The position numbers and the translations under genes are program-made. Below the pieces are notes generated by a model. That model did not search any database, was not told the DNA's origin, and saw only the letters and a list, made by a program, of their open reading frames with translations. DNA of 64,000 nucleotides from assembly GCF_900454895.1 (NCBI RefSeq), contig NZ_UGTA01000001.1:1488001-1552000 (forward strand). The letters run 5' to 3'. Below, piece by piece: positions 16,277-25,592 of this stretch; the stretch's first letter is position 1, and each line of letters opens with the position of its first letter. The DNA is from Phocoenobacter uteri (GTDB lineage: Bacteria > Pseudomonadota > Gammaproteobacteria > Enterobacterales > Pasteurellaceae).

Positions 16277-17254
16277 CTAATAATCTAAATCATCTTTGTA
16301 CAGTTCGTAATCTTTTTTCAATGCTTCCACTAATTCCACAAAATCATCAGGTAATGGAGCGTGCCATTCCATCACCTCTTTGGTAATAGGGTGTTCTAAA
16401 CGTAGCATTGCCGCGTGTAATGCTTGACGTTGGAAGTTACGTAATACCGTTAAAAACTCCTCGCTTGCCCCTTTTGGTGGACGTGGACGCCCGCCATAAA
16501 CCTGATCCCCTAAAAGTGGGTGGGCAATATGTGCCATATGGACACGAATTTGGTGCGTTCTACCCGTTTCTAAACGCAAACGTAAGCGGGTGTAATTACG
16601 GAATTTTTGCATAATGCGATAATGCGTCACCGCAGGCTTACCCATTGGGTGAACCGCCATTGCAATACGCTTCGTTGGGTGGCGAGCCATTGGTTCATCA
16701 ACTTTGCCCCCTTGTGTCATCACACCACTTGCAATAGCTTCATATTCACGGGTAATACGGCGTTTTTGCAAGGCTGCGACTAAGTGTGTTTGAGCTGGAA
16801 TGGTTTTAGCTACCACCATTAAACCTGTCGTATCTTTATCCAAACGATGTACGATTCCTGCACGCGGTACTTCAATAATCGCTGGGTAATGATGTAATAA
16901 TGCGTTTAAAACCGTACCGTCAGGATTGCCCGCACCGGGGTGAACCACAAAGCCTTTTGGTTTATTGATAACCAAAATATCGTCATCTTCATAAACAATA
17001 TCAAGTGGAATATCTTGTGCTTCAAAGCGAACTTCATCTTCCATTTCAGCGAGAATTTCAATTTCCTCACCACCAAGCACTTTTTCACGTGCTTTATTTA
17101 CTATTTTACCGTTTACTTTTACTCGATCATTATCAATCCACACTTTTAAACGAGAGCGAGAATAATCAGGGAAACTTTGTGCGAGGGCTTGATCTAAGCG
17201 ACAACCGATCAATTCTGCTGAAATCTCGGTTTTTAGGGTAATTTCTTGTGCCAT
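16277..17254 (-). CDS. rluD: 23S rRNA pseudouridine synthase RluD
   Basis: RluD makes pseudouridines 1911, 1915 and 1917 in helix 69 of 23S rRNA. The 325-residue protein has an N-terminal S4 domain (LDQALAQSFPDYSRSRLKVW) and an RluA-type catalytic domain with the signature GIVHRLDKDTTGLMVVAK, catalytic aspartate in HRLDK. RLETGRTHQIRVHMAHIAHP follows, and the end is acidic. It is divergent from bamD, the same arrangement as in E. coli. The ribosome site AAATACTTAAATGG is weak, but the start fits the family. Confidence 0.96.
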   Translation of the reverse strand: MAQEITLKTEISAELIGCRLDQALAQSFPDYSRSRLKVWIDNDRVKVNGKIVNKAREKVLGGEEIEILAEMEDEVRFEAQDIPLDIVYEDDDILVINKPKGFVVHPGAGNPDGTVLNALLHHYPAIIEVPRAGIVHRLDKDTTGLMVVAKTIPAQTHLVAALQKRRITREYEAIASGVMTQGGKVDEPMARHPTKRIAMAVHPMGKPAVTHYRIMQKFRNYTRLRLRLETGRTHQIRVHMAHIAHPLLGDQVYGGRPRPPKGASEEFLTVLRNFQRQALHAAMLRLEHPITKEVMEWHAPLPDDFVELVEALKKDYELYKDDLDY

Positions 17255-17374
17255 TTAAGTATTTATTTCCAATTTGTTGTTTTATTAAGTGATGTTCTAT
17301 AAAATAGGCTAATGAACTTAGCGAATAATAGCAAGTCTTATTCACATTATACATTAACTTTAGGTAAATTTATT

Positions 17375-18151
17375 ATGCGTCAATTAAAATCATTAGTTTC
17401 AATCGTTATTGCAGGGCTTTTTATTGCAGGTTGTTCTAGTTCAAAAGATGATATTAAAAATCTTCCGTCACAAAAACTATTTGAACAAGCTCAAACCTAT
17501 CTTAAAGAAGAAAATTATAGCTCTGCCGTTCGCTATTTAGAGGCCGTTGATGGACGTTTTAGAGAAGGTCAATACAGAGAGCAAACTCAATTAGATTTAA
17601 TCTATGCATACTATAAAATGGCTGAATATTATCAAACGATTGAAATGGCTGATCGCTTTGTTCGCAGTAATCCATACAGCGATAAAATGGATTATGTGTA
17701 CTATATCGTCGGCTTAGCTAATGTACGTTTAGGTGACAATTTTATTCAAGATTTCTTTAAAGTAAATCGCTCTTCTCGTGCAGTAAAATCGGTGCGAGAT
17801 GCTTACGGTACTTTCCAAGTACTCGTGCAACGTTTCCCAAATAGCCAGTATGCAGCAGAGGCTCAACAATGGATGATTTACTTAAAAAATCGCTTAGCAG
17901 AACACGAGCTTGAAATTGTAAAATATTATCAAAAACGCAAAGCTTATGTAGCAATGGCAAACCGTGTAGAAGAGATGATCCACTACTATCCTGATTGTAA
18001 AGCAACCGTTGATGCGTTGCCATATTTACAAACAGCGTTTGAAAATATGGGCATTCAAGATTCAGCCCAAAAAACGGCAGATTTAATTAAATCAACCAAA
18101 GAGCAAAAATTTGAAACACCAAAACGTCCAGAATATCGTGAAGAATTTTAA
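17375..18151 (+). CDS. bamD: Outer-membrane assembly lipoprotein BamD
   Basis: BamD is the essential lipoprotein partner of BamA in outer-membrane protein insertion. The start is placed at ATG 17375, since this gives a proper lipoprotein signal with the lipobox LFIAGC; the upstream ATG at 17312 would add 21 residues before the signal. The mature chain of about 240 residues is made of TPR-like helices (LFEQAQTYLKEENYSSAVRY; SPYSDK-type NPYSDKMDYVYYIVGLANV). The conserved region LVQRFPNSQYAAEAQQWM is present. It is divergent from rluD and followed by a hairpin, then tsaD. Confidence 0.95.
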   Translation: MRQLKSLVSIVIAGLFIAGCSSSKDDIKNLPSQKLFEQAQTYLKEENYSSAVRYLEAVDGRFREGQYREQTQLDLIYAYYKMAEYYQTIEMADRFVRSNPYSDKMDYVYYIVGLANVRLGDNFIQDFFKVNRSSRAVKSVRDAYGTFQVLVQRFPNSQYAAEAQQWMIYLKNRLAEHELEIVKYYQKRKAYVAMANRVEEMIHYYPDCKATVDALPYLQTAFENMGIQDSAQKTADLIKSTKEQKFETPKRPEYREEF

Positions 18152-18197
18152 GCGGTCAAATTTTTAAGCTTTTTTACCAAATTTTTATTTACACTCC

Positions 18198-18236
18198 CCC
18201 TCTTTTAGCAATGAAAGAGGGCGTTTATTTTTTAGG
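18198..18236 (+). terminator. Rho-independent terminator of bamD
   Basis: CCCTCTTT (18198-18205) pairs with AAAGAGGG (18214-18221) across an eight-base loop, followed by CGTTTATTTTTT. It lies about 45 bases after the bamD stop and just before tsaD. Confidence 0.8.
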
Positions 18237-18251
18237 AATAATCAACTAACA

Positions 18252-19277
18252 ATGCGAATTTTAGGAATTGAAACCTCGTGCGATGAAACCGGCATCGCCA
18301 TCTATGATGAACAAAAAGGGCTAATTGCCAACCAGCTTTATAGCCAAATTGAAATGCACGCTGACTACGGTGGTGTTGTACCAGAACTTGCCTCACGAGA
18401 TCATATTCGTAAAACCTTACCTTTAATTCAAGCAGCTCTTGATGAAGCGAATATTACAGCAAAAGAAATTGATGGCATCGCTTACACGGCTGGTCCTGGA
18501 TTAGTTGGCGCATTATTAGTAGGCTCAACGATCGCTCGCTCATTAGCCTACGCTTGGAATGTGCCAGCTTTAGGTGTCCATCATATGGAAGGACATTTAC
18601 TCGCCCCAATGCTAGAAGAAAATCCCCCTAAATTTCCTTTTATTGCATTATTGGTCTCAGGCGGACACACCCAACTAATCAAAGTCGAAAAAGTAGGAAG
18701 CTATGAATTATTAGGCGAGTCTATTGATGACGCAGCAGGTGAGGCATTTGATAAAACAGGTAAATTACTTGGATTAGACTACCCTGCGGGTGTAGCTTTA
18801 TCTAAATTAGCCGAACAAGGCAATCCTGAACGCTTTAAATTCCCACGCCCAATGACGGACAGACCAGGATTAGATTTCAGTTTTTCCGGTTTAAAAACCG
18901 CCACCGCTAACGAAATCAATAAACAAATAGCCCAACAAGGCGAGTTAGACGAACAAACCCGTTGTGATATCGCCTATGCATTCCAAGATGCTGTTGTCGA
19001 TACGTTAATGATCAAATGTCGCCGAGCATTAAAACAGACAGGTTATAAGCGCTTAGTCGTTGCAGGTGGTGTAAGTGCAAACAAAAAATTACGCCACAAT
19101 CTTGCCGAATTGATGAAAAAACAAAAAGGCGAAGTGTTCTACCCTCGCCCTGCATTTTGTACTGACAACGGTGCAATGATTGCTTACGCTGGTTTCTTAC
19201 GCCTTAAAAAAGGAGAACAAACTGATTTAAGCATTAGCGTAAAACCACGCTGGCCAATGGTGGAATTGAATAAATAA
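18252..19277 (+). CDS. tsaD: tRNA threonylcarbamoyladenosine synthase subunit TsaD
   Basis: TsaD (older name Gcp) transfers the threonylcarbamoyl group to adenosine 37 of ANN-decoding tRNAs, working with TsaB and TsaE. The 341-residue protein opens with MRILGIETSCDETG and contains the metal-binding pair in VHHMEGHLLAPM. The ASKA-fold ATP motifs ALLVSGGHTQL, DDAAGEAFDKTGKLLGL and LVVAGGVSANKKLR follow, with the third metal ligand in FCTDNGAMIAY. Length is normal. It is monocistronic or weakly linked to bamD through the upstream terminator. Confidence 0.97.
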   Translation: MRILGIETSCDETGIAIYDEQKGLIANQLYSQIEMHADYGGVVPELASRDHIRKTLPLIQAALDEANITAKEIDGIAYTAGPGLVGALLVGSTIARSLAYAWNVPALGVHHMEGHLLAPMLEENPPKFPFIALLVSGGHTQLIKVEKVGSYELLGESIDDAAGEAFDKTGKLLGLDYPAGVALSKLAEQGNPERFKFPRPMTDRPGLDFSFSGLKTATANEINKQIAQQGELDEQTRCDIAYAFQDAVVDTLMIKCRRALKQTGYKRLVVAGGVSANKKLRHNLAELMKKQKGEVFYPRPAFCTDNGAMIAYAGFLRLKKGEQTDLSISVKPRWPMVELNK

Positions 19278-19381
19278 CTGATAGTAGATACCAATTAGAT
19301 AAATCAAAATAGAAATCATTGTAGCTGTGATAAGAAAAATTATTACCATAGCACAAGCTGTTTATAACTCGATATCGTACT

Positions 19382-19414
19382 AATAAAAAGCCTAAAACTT
19401 TAGGTCTTAGGCTT
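19382..19414 (-). terminator. Terminator of the TRAP-usp operon
   Basis: On the minus strand AAGCCTAA (19414-19407) and TTAGGCTT (19395-19388) form a stem followed by TTTTTATTA. It is 45 bases after the usp stop. Confidence 0.8.
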
Positions 19415-19458
19415 GGATTTTCTTAATAGTATCTATAGATACCTTACTGGCAATAAAA

Positions 19459-19884
19459 TCAACGCAATAATAATATTGGTTTTTCGCAATCGCGGGCGAT
19501 TTTGACAGTGCTAGGATCGAGCCCTTTTTTACTCTCTTTTTTCTTCGCAAACATTAAAATTAAATCAATGCTTTTGTCGTGTGCGATGCGGTTGATTTCT
19601 TCGTGGGGTGAGCCGTGTGCAACAATATGCTGTACTTTTGCCCCTTTATCAAAATTTGCTTTGGTAAATTCGTGTAGCATTTTATTCGCTTCGGCGATCA
19701 CTGATTTATCAAATCCTTGTGGTAAAAAGGATGAAATAAAACTACCATCAAAAGGTTCGATCACTGTTGCTACGCGATAAACAGCATTGGGATTATGAGC
19801 AGTCATATCCTGTGCAATTTTGACAATTTCTTCGGCTCTTTTGATGTTACCAAGATCCACAACAATTAAAATTTTGTTATACAT
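19459..19884 (-). CDS. Universal stress protein of a TRAP operon
   Basis: A 141-residue UspA-fold protein: NKILIVVDLGNIKRAEEIVKIA at the start and CEKPILLLR at the end. Canonical ATP-binding members have a glycine-rich G-2x-G-9x-G(S/T) segment near the C terminus. Here that region reads KKKESKKGLDPSTVKIARDC and the motif is absent, so nucleotide binding is doubtful. The gene begins four bases after the TRAP permease stop with GGAGC before ATG, so it is translated from the same message. TRAP-linked Usp proteins such as TeaD of Halomonas modulate transporter activity; a similar role is inferred. Confidence 0.88.
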   Translation of the reverse strand: MYNKILIVVDLGNIKRAEEIVKIAQDMTAHNPNAVYRVATVIEPFDGSFISSFLPQGFDKSVIAEANKMLHEFTKANFDKGAKVQHIVAHGSPHEEINRIAHDKSIDLILMFAKKKESKKGLDPSTVKIARDCEKPILLLR

Positions 19885-19887
19885 AAA

Positions 19888-22503
19888 TTAGCTCCCACGA
19901 ATAATTCGGTTTGTTTTACGTCTTCTTTGATTCCAACCGACAAAAAAAGCAAGCAATAACGCTGGAATAAACATCAATTCTTTTGGTAATGATGCCTGTG
20001 GTAATTTTACACTTAAAATCACTTGATCCCAACTGAGCTTCGCTTTTTCTGCTGGCGAGCCAATATCAACCATATCCACAATAACTTTGTCTTCGGTTTG
20101 TAATAATTCTAAACCTAGTTCTTTAAGACGTGCCTTGCCTTCTACGTTTGGTACTTCAAGTTCGGTGAAGAACTCAATTGGTTTACCATAAGGATTGACC
20201 CCTGCAATTTCTAAAGTCAATTTCTCGCCTGCGGGTGCTTTTTCTAGCTGCTGTATAAATTCCGTTGCTGGCACAGTATGTGTGCTTGGCGAGATTTGTT
20301 CCATAAAGAGTGCAGGGCGGAATAGGATAAATGCGGCTAAAATGAGTAATGCCGTTTCCCATTTCTTGTTATTTGTCACAAAGAAATTCATTGTAGCAGC
20401 AGTGAAGAGCAGGATAGCAGTGGTGGAAATAATAAAGACTAGTATGCCTTTTGCCCAGCCAATATCAATCAATAATAAGTCGGTATTAAAGATGAATAAG
20501 AAAGGTAAAATTGCCGTTCTTAAACTATAGAAAAATGCCACTAGCCCTGTTTTAATTGGATTCCCGCCAGAAACCGCCGCAGCTGCGAAAGAGGCAAGTC
20601 CAACCGGTGGCGTTACGTCCGCCATAATTCCGAAGTAGAACACAAATAAATGCACCGCGATTAAAGGTACGATTAAGCCATTTTGGCGACCCACTTCGAC
20701 AATAACCGTTGCCATAAGGGAGGATACCACCACATAGTTGGCGGTGGTTGGTAAGCCCATTCCTAAAATTAAGCTGAATACCGCAACAAGAATCAGCATT
20801 AGCAATACACTTCCCATTGAAAGTGCTTCGATAATGCCTGATAGTTGTACCCCAAAACCCGTTAATGAGACAACGCCAACGATTATACCCGCAGTTGCTG
20901 TAGCAATACCGATACCGATCATATTGCGACCGCCCGTTTCTAAGCCATCAACAAGATCTTTTATTCCTAATTTTATTGATGATAAATTAAAGGCTTCTTT
21001 TCTGAAAAAGTTTAATAATGCTCTTTGAGTAACAAGAATAAACCCAAGTACGAGCGTTCCCCAGAATGCGGATAAACCTGGTGATAAACGTTCGATCATT
21101 AAACACCAAATCAAGACAACAACGGGTAATAAAAAGTGTAATCCTGAGTTAACTGTTGGTTTCACAGATGGTAATTTAACAATTTTAGAGGTTGGATCAT
21201 CAACTTCTAATTCAGGAAATTGTGCTACGCGGTAAATTAAGCCGACATAAACAATGGCTAAAAGTACGATTATGATGCTAAAAGCAGCATCTGGTGCAAC
21301 GTCTTTTATCCAACCTAAGCCAAATTCTACACCGAAATAAAGAAGACAAATCGTTAAGAACGCCGCTAATGCACGAATGATAACCGTTAATAGTGGTCTT
21401 GCTGGATCGGTTCTTTTTAATCCTGATAAGCCTAATTTACACGCTTCTAAATGCACGATATACACTAATGCAATATAAGAAATTAAGGCTGGCAAGAATG
21501 CGTGGGTGATCAATTCACTGTACGGCATATTAACGTATTCAATCATCAAGAATGCTGCCGCCCCCATTACAGGTGGCATAATTTGTCCATTTACCGAAGA
21601 AGCCACTTCTACCGCCCCCGCTTTTTCTGCTGAAAAGCCGACACGTTTCATCATTGGAATAGTAAATGTGCCGGTGGTCACCACGTTTGCGATTGATGAG
21701 CCTGAAATTAAGCCCGTTAATCCAGAAGCTACAACAGCCGCTTTTGCAGGACCACCACGAAGATGCCCTAAATACGCAAAGGCAGTTTTAATAAAGTAGT
21801 TTCCTGCCCCTGCTTTATCTAGCAATGCACCAAATAATACAAAAAGGAACACATATTTTGTGGAAACCCCTAACGCCACCCCGAAGACACCTTCCGGTGT
21901 CACCCATTGTTGGTTAATGATATGAGAAAGTGTGCCTGTGCGGTGGCTAACAATCCAGCTACTTGGGAAAAATTGTCCAACGTAGTTATATAATAAAAAG
22001 GCAGAGGCAATAATAACCAAAGGTAAGCCCAGCGTTCGGCGTGTTGCTTCAAGTAGTAATATAATCCCGATACAACCTGCGATAATATCCTGTAAATTTG
22101 GTGCACCAAAACGAGTGACCAATTCTTCATAAAAGAATAAATAATAAGAGCCTAAAAATGCACCAGCAAAAGCAAAAGCCCAATCAATCAGTGGCACTCT
22201 ATGTTTTGGTGAGGTGGCAAAAGCAGGGAAAGTTAAAAATCCTAAGAATAACGCAAAAGAAAGATGGATTGAACGTGCTTTAGTGTCGTCAATCACAACA
22301 TTAAACTCCCAGCCCATTGATCTAACGATTTCTTGTAATGTATAAGCCAGCGGTGAGCTGTAATAGAGTTGGAATAAAGACCATAAAATAGCGGTTACAA
22401 CGATCAATTTTTTGGTCAAACCATAGGGGTTACGACCACCAGAATCATTCGATGCAACCATATCTTGTAGATCATCAAGATCTACTTTATTTATTTCAGA
22501 CAT
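19888..22503 (-). CDS. TRAP transporter fused permease (TAXI type) with C-terminal DUF3394
   Basis: An 871-residue fused permease combining the small DctQ-like and large DctM-like membrane subunits of a TRAP transporter. The N-terminal part has about four to five helices. The long DctM region contains GSSIANVVTTGTFTIPMMKR and the second repeat LGMGLPTTANYVVVSSLMA, then PPVGLASFAAAAVSGG. The last 150 residues form a DUF3394 domain with a PDZ-like stretch (VDMVDIGSPAEKAKLSWDQV), usual in TAXI permeases. It imports a dicarboxylate or amino acid-like substrate using sodium or protons; which one cannot be read. It is the second gene after the binding protein. Confidence 0.93.
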   Translation of the reverse strand: MSEINKVDLDDLQDMVASNDSGGRNPYGLTKKLIVVTAILWSLFQLYYSSPLAYTLQEIVRSMGWEFNVVIDDTKARSIHLSFALFLGFLTFPAFATSPKHRVPLIDWAFAFAGAFLGSYYLFFYEELVTRFGAPNLQDIIAGCIGIILLLEATRRTLGLPLVIIASAFLLYNYVGQFFPSSWIVSHRTGTLSHIINQQWVTPEGVFGVALGVSTKYVFLFVLFGALLDKAGAGNYFIKTAFAYLGHLRGGPAKAAVVASGLTGLISGSSIANVVTTGTFTIPMMKRVGFSAEKAGAVEVASSVNGQIMPPVMGAAAFLMIEYVNMPYSELITHAFLPALISYIALVYIVHLEACKLGLSGLKRTDPARPLLTVIIRALAAFLTICLLYFGVEFGLGWIKDVAPDAAFSIIIVLLAIVYVGLIYRVAQFPELEVDDPTSKIVKLPSVKPTVNSGLHFLLPVVVLIWCLMIERLSPGLSAFWGTLVLGFILVTQRALLNFFRKEAFNLSSIKLGIKDLVDGLETGGRNMIGIGIATATAGIIVGVVSLTGFGVQLSGIIEALSMGSVLLMLILVAVFSLILGMGLPTTANYVVVSSLMATVIVEVGRQNGLIVPLIAVHLFVFYFGIMADVTPPVGLASFAAAAVSGGNPIKTGLVAFFYSLRTAILPFLFIFNTDLLLIDIGWAKGILVFIISTTAILLFTAATMNFFVTNNKKWETALLILAAFILFRPALFMEQISPSTHTVPATEFIQQLEKAPAGEKLTLEIAGVNPYGKPIEFFTELEVPNVEGKARLKELGLELLQTEDKVIVDMVDIGSPAEKAKLSWDQVILSVKLPQASLPKELMFIPALLLAFFVGWNQRRRKTNRIIRGS

Positions 22504-22541
22504 AGTATGCTTTCTCGTAAAAAATAATAAAAACGAAACAA

Positions 22542-22565
22542 CCCCCAGTTTAAATAAACTGGGGG
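22542..22565 (-). terminator. Intercistronic stem-loop between TAXI binding protein and permease
   Basis: CCCCCAGTT (22542-22550) pairs perfectly with AACTGGGGG (22557-22565) across six bases, and on the minus strand is followed by TTGTTTCGTTTTT. It sits in the 90-base gap between the two operon genes. Partial termination or 3' protection here would give more binding protein than permease. Confidence 0.75.
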
Positions 22566-22593
22566 AATAACCTAAAATATGTAAAAGGTTAAA

Positions 22594-23556
22594 TTATTTT
22601 AACCAGCCACGCTCTTTATAATAACGCACTGCACCTTCGTGAAGTGGTGCTGAAAGTGCATTTTTAATCATATCTTGTTCTTTTAAGTGTGCAAATGCAG
22701 GGTGTAAACGTTTAAAACGATCGAAGTTATCAAATACCGCTTTTACAACCGCATAAACACTGTCTGCATCCACATCAGATGAGGTGACTAAGGTTGCATA
22801 AACCCCAAACGTATCTACAGGTTTATCAGACCCTTTATATAAGCCACCTGGAATCGTTGCTTTTGCATAATAGGCATTATCCGCAATCAATTTATCAATA
22901 GCTTCACCTGTTACTGGTACTAAATGTGCATCACAAGATGCAGCTGCTTCTTTTAATGCTCCATTTGGGTGACCTACATTATAAGAAATCGCATCAAGGT
23001 TGTTATCACACATTACCGATGCCATCTCTGCGGCTTTTAATTCTGAAGCAACTTTGAAATCATTTTCTGTCCAACCTTTTGCTTTTAAAATCACGTTCAT
23101 TGTTGCACGCGTACCACTACCTGGATCGCCGACATTAACACGTTTATTTTTCAAATCATCAAATGTGTTAATACCCGAATCATCGCGTGCCATTACCGTA
23201 AATGGTTCTGGGTGAATAGAGAATACTGCACGTAATTTATCGTTCTTTTTACCTTCGAAAGCACTTGTACCATTATAAGCGTGGAACTGCCAATCTGATT
23301 GTGCAATTCCCATTTGCATTTGATTACCTGCAATCGCATTTAAATTCGCGACCGATGCTCCTGTTGATGGTGCATTACATTTTACATTTGTTTGTGCTGT
23401 GGTTCGATTCACTAATTTACAAATAGACTGCCCCACAACATAATAAACACCCGTTTGTCCGCCTGTTCCAATCGTCACAAATTTTTCATCAGCATGAGCC
23501 ATCATCGTTCCCATCGCTAGCCCTGCAACTAAAGAAAGCTTTAATAATTTTTTCAT
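22594..23556 (-). CDS. TAXI-family TRAP solute-binding protein
   Basis: A 320-residue periplasmic binding protein. The signal peptide ends at MMAHA, and the mature part begins DEKFVTIGTGGQTGVYYVVG, the hallmark of the TAXI (TRAP-associated extracytoplasmic immunogenic) family. Two-lobe features include VNVGDPGSGTRATMNVIL and LDAISYNVGHPNGALKEAAA. Two cysteine pairs may form disulfides. It is first in an operon with the fused permease and usp. Family members bind glutamate, 2-oxoglutarate or related acids; specificity here is unknown. Confidence 0.94.
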   Translation of the reverse strand: MKKLLKLSLVAGLAMGTMMAHADEKFVTIGTGGQTGVYYVVGQSICKLVNRTTAQTNVKCNAPSTGASVANLNAIAGNQMQMGIAQSDWQFHAYNGTSAFEGKKNDKLRAVFSIHPEPFTVMARDDSGINTFDDLKNKRVNVGDPGSGTRATMNVILKAKGWTENDFKVASELKAAEMASVMCDNNLDAISYNVGHPNGALKEAAASCDAHLVPVTGEAIDKLIADNAYYAKATIPGGLYKGSDKPVDTFGVYATLVTSSDVDADSVYAVVKAVFDNFDRFKRLHPAFAHLKEQDMIKNALSAPLHEGAVRYYKERGWLK

Positions 23557-23745
23557 TCAATTTTCCTCTTATTTTTGTAATTTAAAAGTTGAGCTGTGTT
23601 TACTGTGCTGTCTCAAAAGCAACGATTAAAATATATACTTGAAAATAATTGTTTTTGCAAGAAGTATTATTGATGTTTGAGATAAATTTTTATAAAGATT
23701 GCTATTGATGATATGATAAGCACAAATCAATTTATTGTTACATCT

Positions 23746-24351
23746 ATGGAATATTACGTCCCAAAATCAGAAGTTATTTTTGAAGAAGAAATTAAAAAAA
23801 GCCGTTTTATTACTTATATTCGCCACACTAACGGCATTGAAGAAGCCAAAGCTTTTTTAGCGGAAATGCGAGCTACTTATCCTGACGCGCGTCACCACTG
23901 CTGGGCGACCGTTGCAGGTACACCAAATGATAGCCAACAATATGGTTTCACGGATGATGGTGAACCACAAGGGACAGCAGGAAAGCCAATGCTTAACCAT
24001 CTATTAGGAAGTGGATTAGGGGAAATCAGCGTGGTCGTTGTGCGTTATTTTGGTGGAATCAAATTAGGTCCAGGCGGGCTGGTTCGTGCTTATGGAAATG
24101 GTGTTCAGCAGGCTTTATTGCAAGTGGAAAAAAGACGTAAAGTCATCAGAAAATCTTACCGCTTACAATGTGAATACGATCAATTTAACTCACTACAAAA
24201 CTTGTTAGAATCAATGGATATTGAGATTTATGACCAACAATTTAGCGATAAAATTGTGATTGAATTGGGGATCAATCCAAATGAATTAGAGGCGATTCAG
24301 CAAGCCATCACAGAGCGTTTTTCGGGACAGCTTGCGTTGATTGAAATCTAA
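23746..24351 (+). CDS. yigZ: YigZ/IMPACT family protein
   Basis: A 201-residue member of the YigZ (UPF0029/IMPACT) family. The N-terminal domain carries the signature region EEIKKSRFITYIRHTNGIEE, HHCWATVAGTPNDSQQYG, GEPQGTAGKPML and VVVRYFGGIKLGPGGLVRAYG. A smaller ferredoxin-like C-terminal domain (DUF1949) follows. ATG 23746 is preferred to the ATG at 23713 because MEYYVPKSEVIFEEEIKKSR lines up with the E. coli start; neither has a good ribosome site. The molecular role is not settled, though eukaryotic IMPACT affects translation control. In E. coli yigZ is beside trkH; here tehA is convergent. Confidence 0.92.
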   Translation: MEYYVPKSEVIFEEEIKKSRFITYIRHTNGIEEAKAFLAEMRATYPDARHHCWATVAGTPNDSQQYGFTDDGEPQGTAGKPMLNHLLGSGLGEISVVVVRYFGGIKLGPGGLVRAYGNGVQQALLQVEKRRKVIRKSYRLQCEYDQFNSLQNLLESMDIEIYDQQFSDKIVIELGINPNELEAIQQAITERFSGQLALIEI

Positions 24352-24369
24352 TATTTAATCACCCAAAGA

Positions 24370-25329
24370 TTACTTAACAAAAAATCGCCCTTTTACGAGT
24401 AAATAGAGCGTACCAATAAACATCAAGGCAATACACAGGGTTGCAAAACTAAACATTGTCAACCCTAGCATATAAAAAATAGGCGCTTGATTTTGTTCAG
24501 CTAAAACAATGCCTACTTTTGCCATTGAAGCAAGTCCGAATGAGAATCCCCAAACGCTTGGTGTAAAACCATTGGCAAAAATCCACGGAAGCAAACGGAT
24601 TAAAAATAATAGTTGTAACAAACCATATCCGATGAGCATTTTAACCAAAAGATCAATTTCACCACCATTGACGGATAAATATGCACTTGCGCCCACAAAA
24701 GCAGGGGCAAGTTGAATGCCGATGATTGGTCTGAGGTTTTCGGCTAAGGGTGAAACGGTTCGTAAACGCTGTAAAACACTAGGTTCAAGAATAAGCCAAG
24801 AGAAAAATCCCGCACCAAAAAAGATCATTCCCATATCTTGGTAACCCAATGTTCCCATCACCACAGCACTTGTAAAATTGGTTGCCACAGTGGGTAAGTA
24901 CATCGCTGGAGTGGCACTTTCCTGATTAAAAGTACCACGCCACATTCCCGCAGTATGAAACGCTGAAAAGCCGAGTTGCCCGATAATCCCAAGAATGAAT
25001 AATAATTTTGCAAATATGGGTGAATAAGGCAATATCCCTAAACCGATTAGACAGGTTGTGATCGGAATTAAGCTAACGAAGCAACCTAATATTAAATGAT
25101 TTAATTCTGCTTTTGCTTGCTCGCGATAAGCGATCCATTTCCAAATATAAGCAAGAATAAAAATCAACCAAACAAAGCTCCCCACCCCCATCAAAGATTC
25201 ACTAATAATGGCTGAAAAACTAAAAAATGACGTAGCATAACGCCAAGCAAGTCCTAAAGCTAAAAGTCCTAAAACAATACCAAAATAGTTAATTGGAATA
25301 GGAAAAGGTTTTGTTTTTAATTGTGTCAT
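24370..25329 (-). CDS. tehA: TehA-type dicarboxylate/anion channel (SLAC1 family)
   Basis: TehA is an inner-membrane trimeric anion channel of the tellurite-resistance/dicarboxylate transporter family, the bacterial homologue of plant SLAC1. The 319-residue protein has ten helices with small loops. Conserved pieces are PIPINYFGIVLGLLALGLAWR at the N terminus, SAFHTAGMWRG, and VWGFSFGLASMAKVGIVL, whose phenylalanine-containing ninth helix gates the pore in the H. influenzae structure. No tehB neighbour is present. Physiological substrate is unclear; tellurite resistance is a known effect of the family when overproduced. Confidence 0.9.
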   Translation of the reverse strand: MTQLKTKPFPIPINYFGIVLGLLALGLAWRYATSFFSFSAIISESLMGVGSFVWLIFILAYIWKWIAYREQAKAELNHLILGCFVSLIPITTCLIGLGILPYSPIFAKLLFILGIIGQLGFSAFHTAGMWRGTFNQESATPAMYLPTVATNFTSAVVMGTLGYQDMGMIFFGAGFFSWLILEPSVLQRLRTVSPLAENLRPIIGIQLAPAFVGASAYLSVNGGEIDLLVKMLIGYGLLQLLFLIRLLPWIFANGFTPSVWGFSFGLASMAKVGIVLAEQNQAPIFYMLGLTMFSFATLCIALMFIGTLYLLVKGRFFVK

Positions 25330-25394
25330 TTTGTTTAGAAAAATAATATAAATAGAAGAATGAATAATACACCATTTATAAAAACTGCCAAAAG

Positions 25395-25448
25395 AAGCGG
25401 TGTGATTTATATCATTTTTTGCAAAAAAATCACAAAAAATGACCGCTT
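25395..25448. repeat. Inverted uptake-signal pair
   Basis: AAGCGGT (25395-25401) faces ACCGCTT (25442-25448), with GTGATTT and AAATCAC sequences extending the dyad inside. It lies between the divergent tehA and PTS genes, so it is not at a gene end; here it is an uptake signal rather than a terminator. Confidence 0.6.
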
Positions 25449-25501
25449 ATAAACAAAATTATGTGATTTTAGTTATTGTTTTTTCAATAAATTCTTATAA
25501 A

Positions 25502-25517
25502 TGAGAATAAGATCACA
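25502..25517. promoter_or_regulatory. Probable CRP site before the PTS gene
   Basis: TGAGA-ATAAGA-TCACA differs from the CRP consensus TGTGA-N6-TCACA at one position. It is centred about 83 bases before the PTS start codon, which fits activation of a sugar transport gene, with a possible -10 box CATTAT at 25536-25541. Confidence 0.6.
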
Positions 25518-25592
25518 AAAATTTTTATCAAAATACATTATTATTCAAGACCTTACTTTTATTTTAAAACTTACTTATTAAAAGAGGTCAAT

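Noticed and set aside
20195..21799. Plus-strand frames opposite the TRAP permease
   Set aside because: Proline- and alanine-rich translations typical of the antisense of membrane protein genes; the permease is intact.
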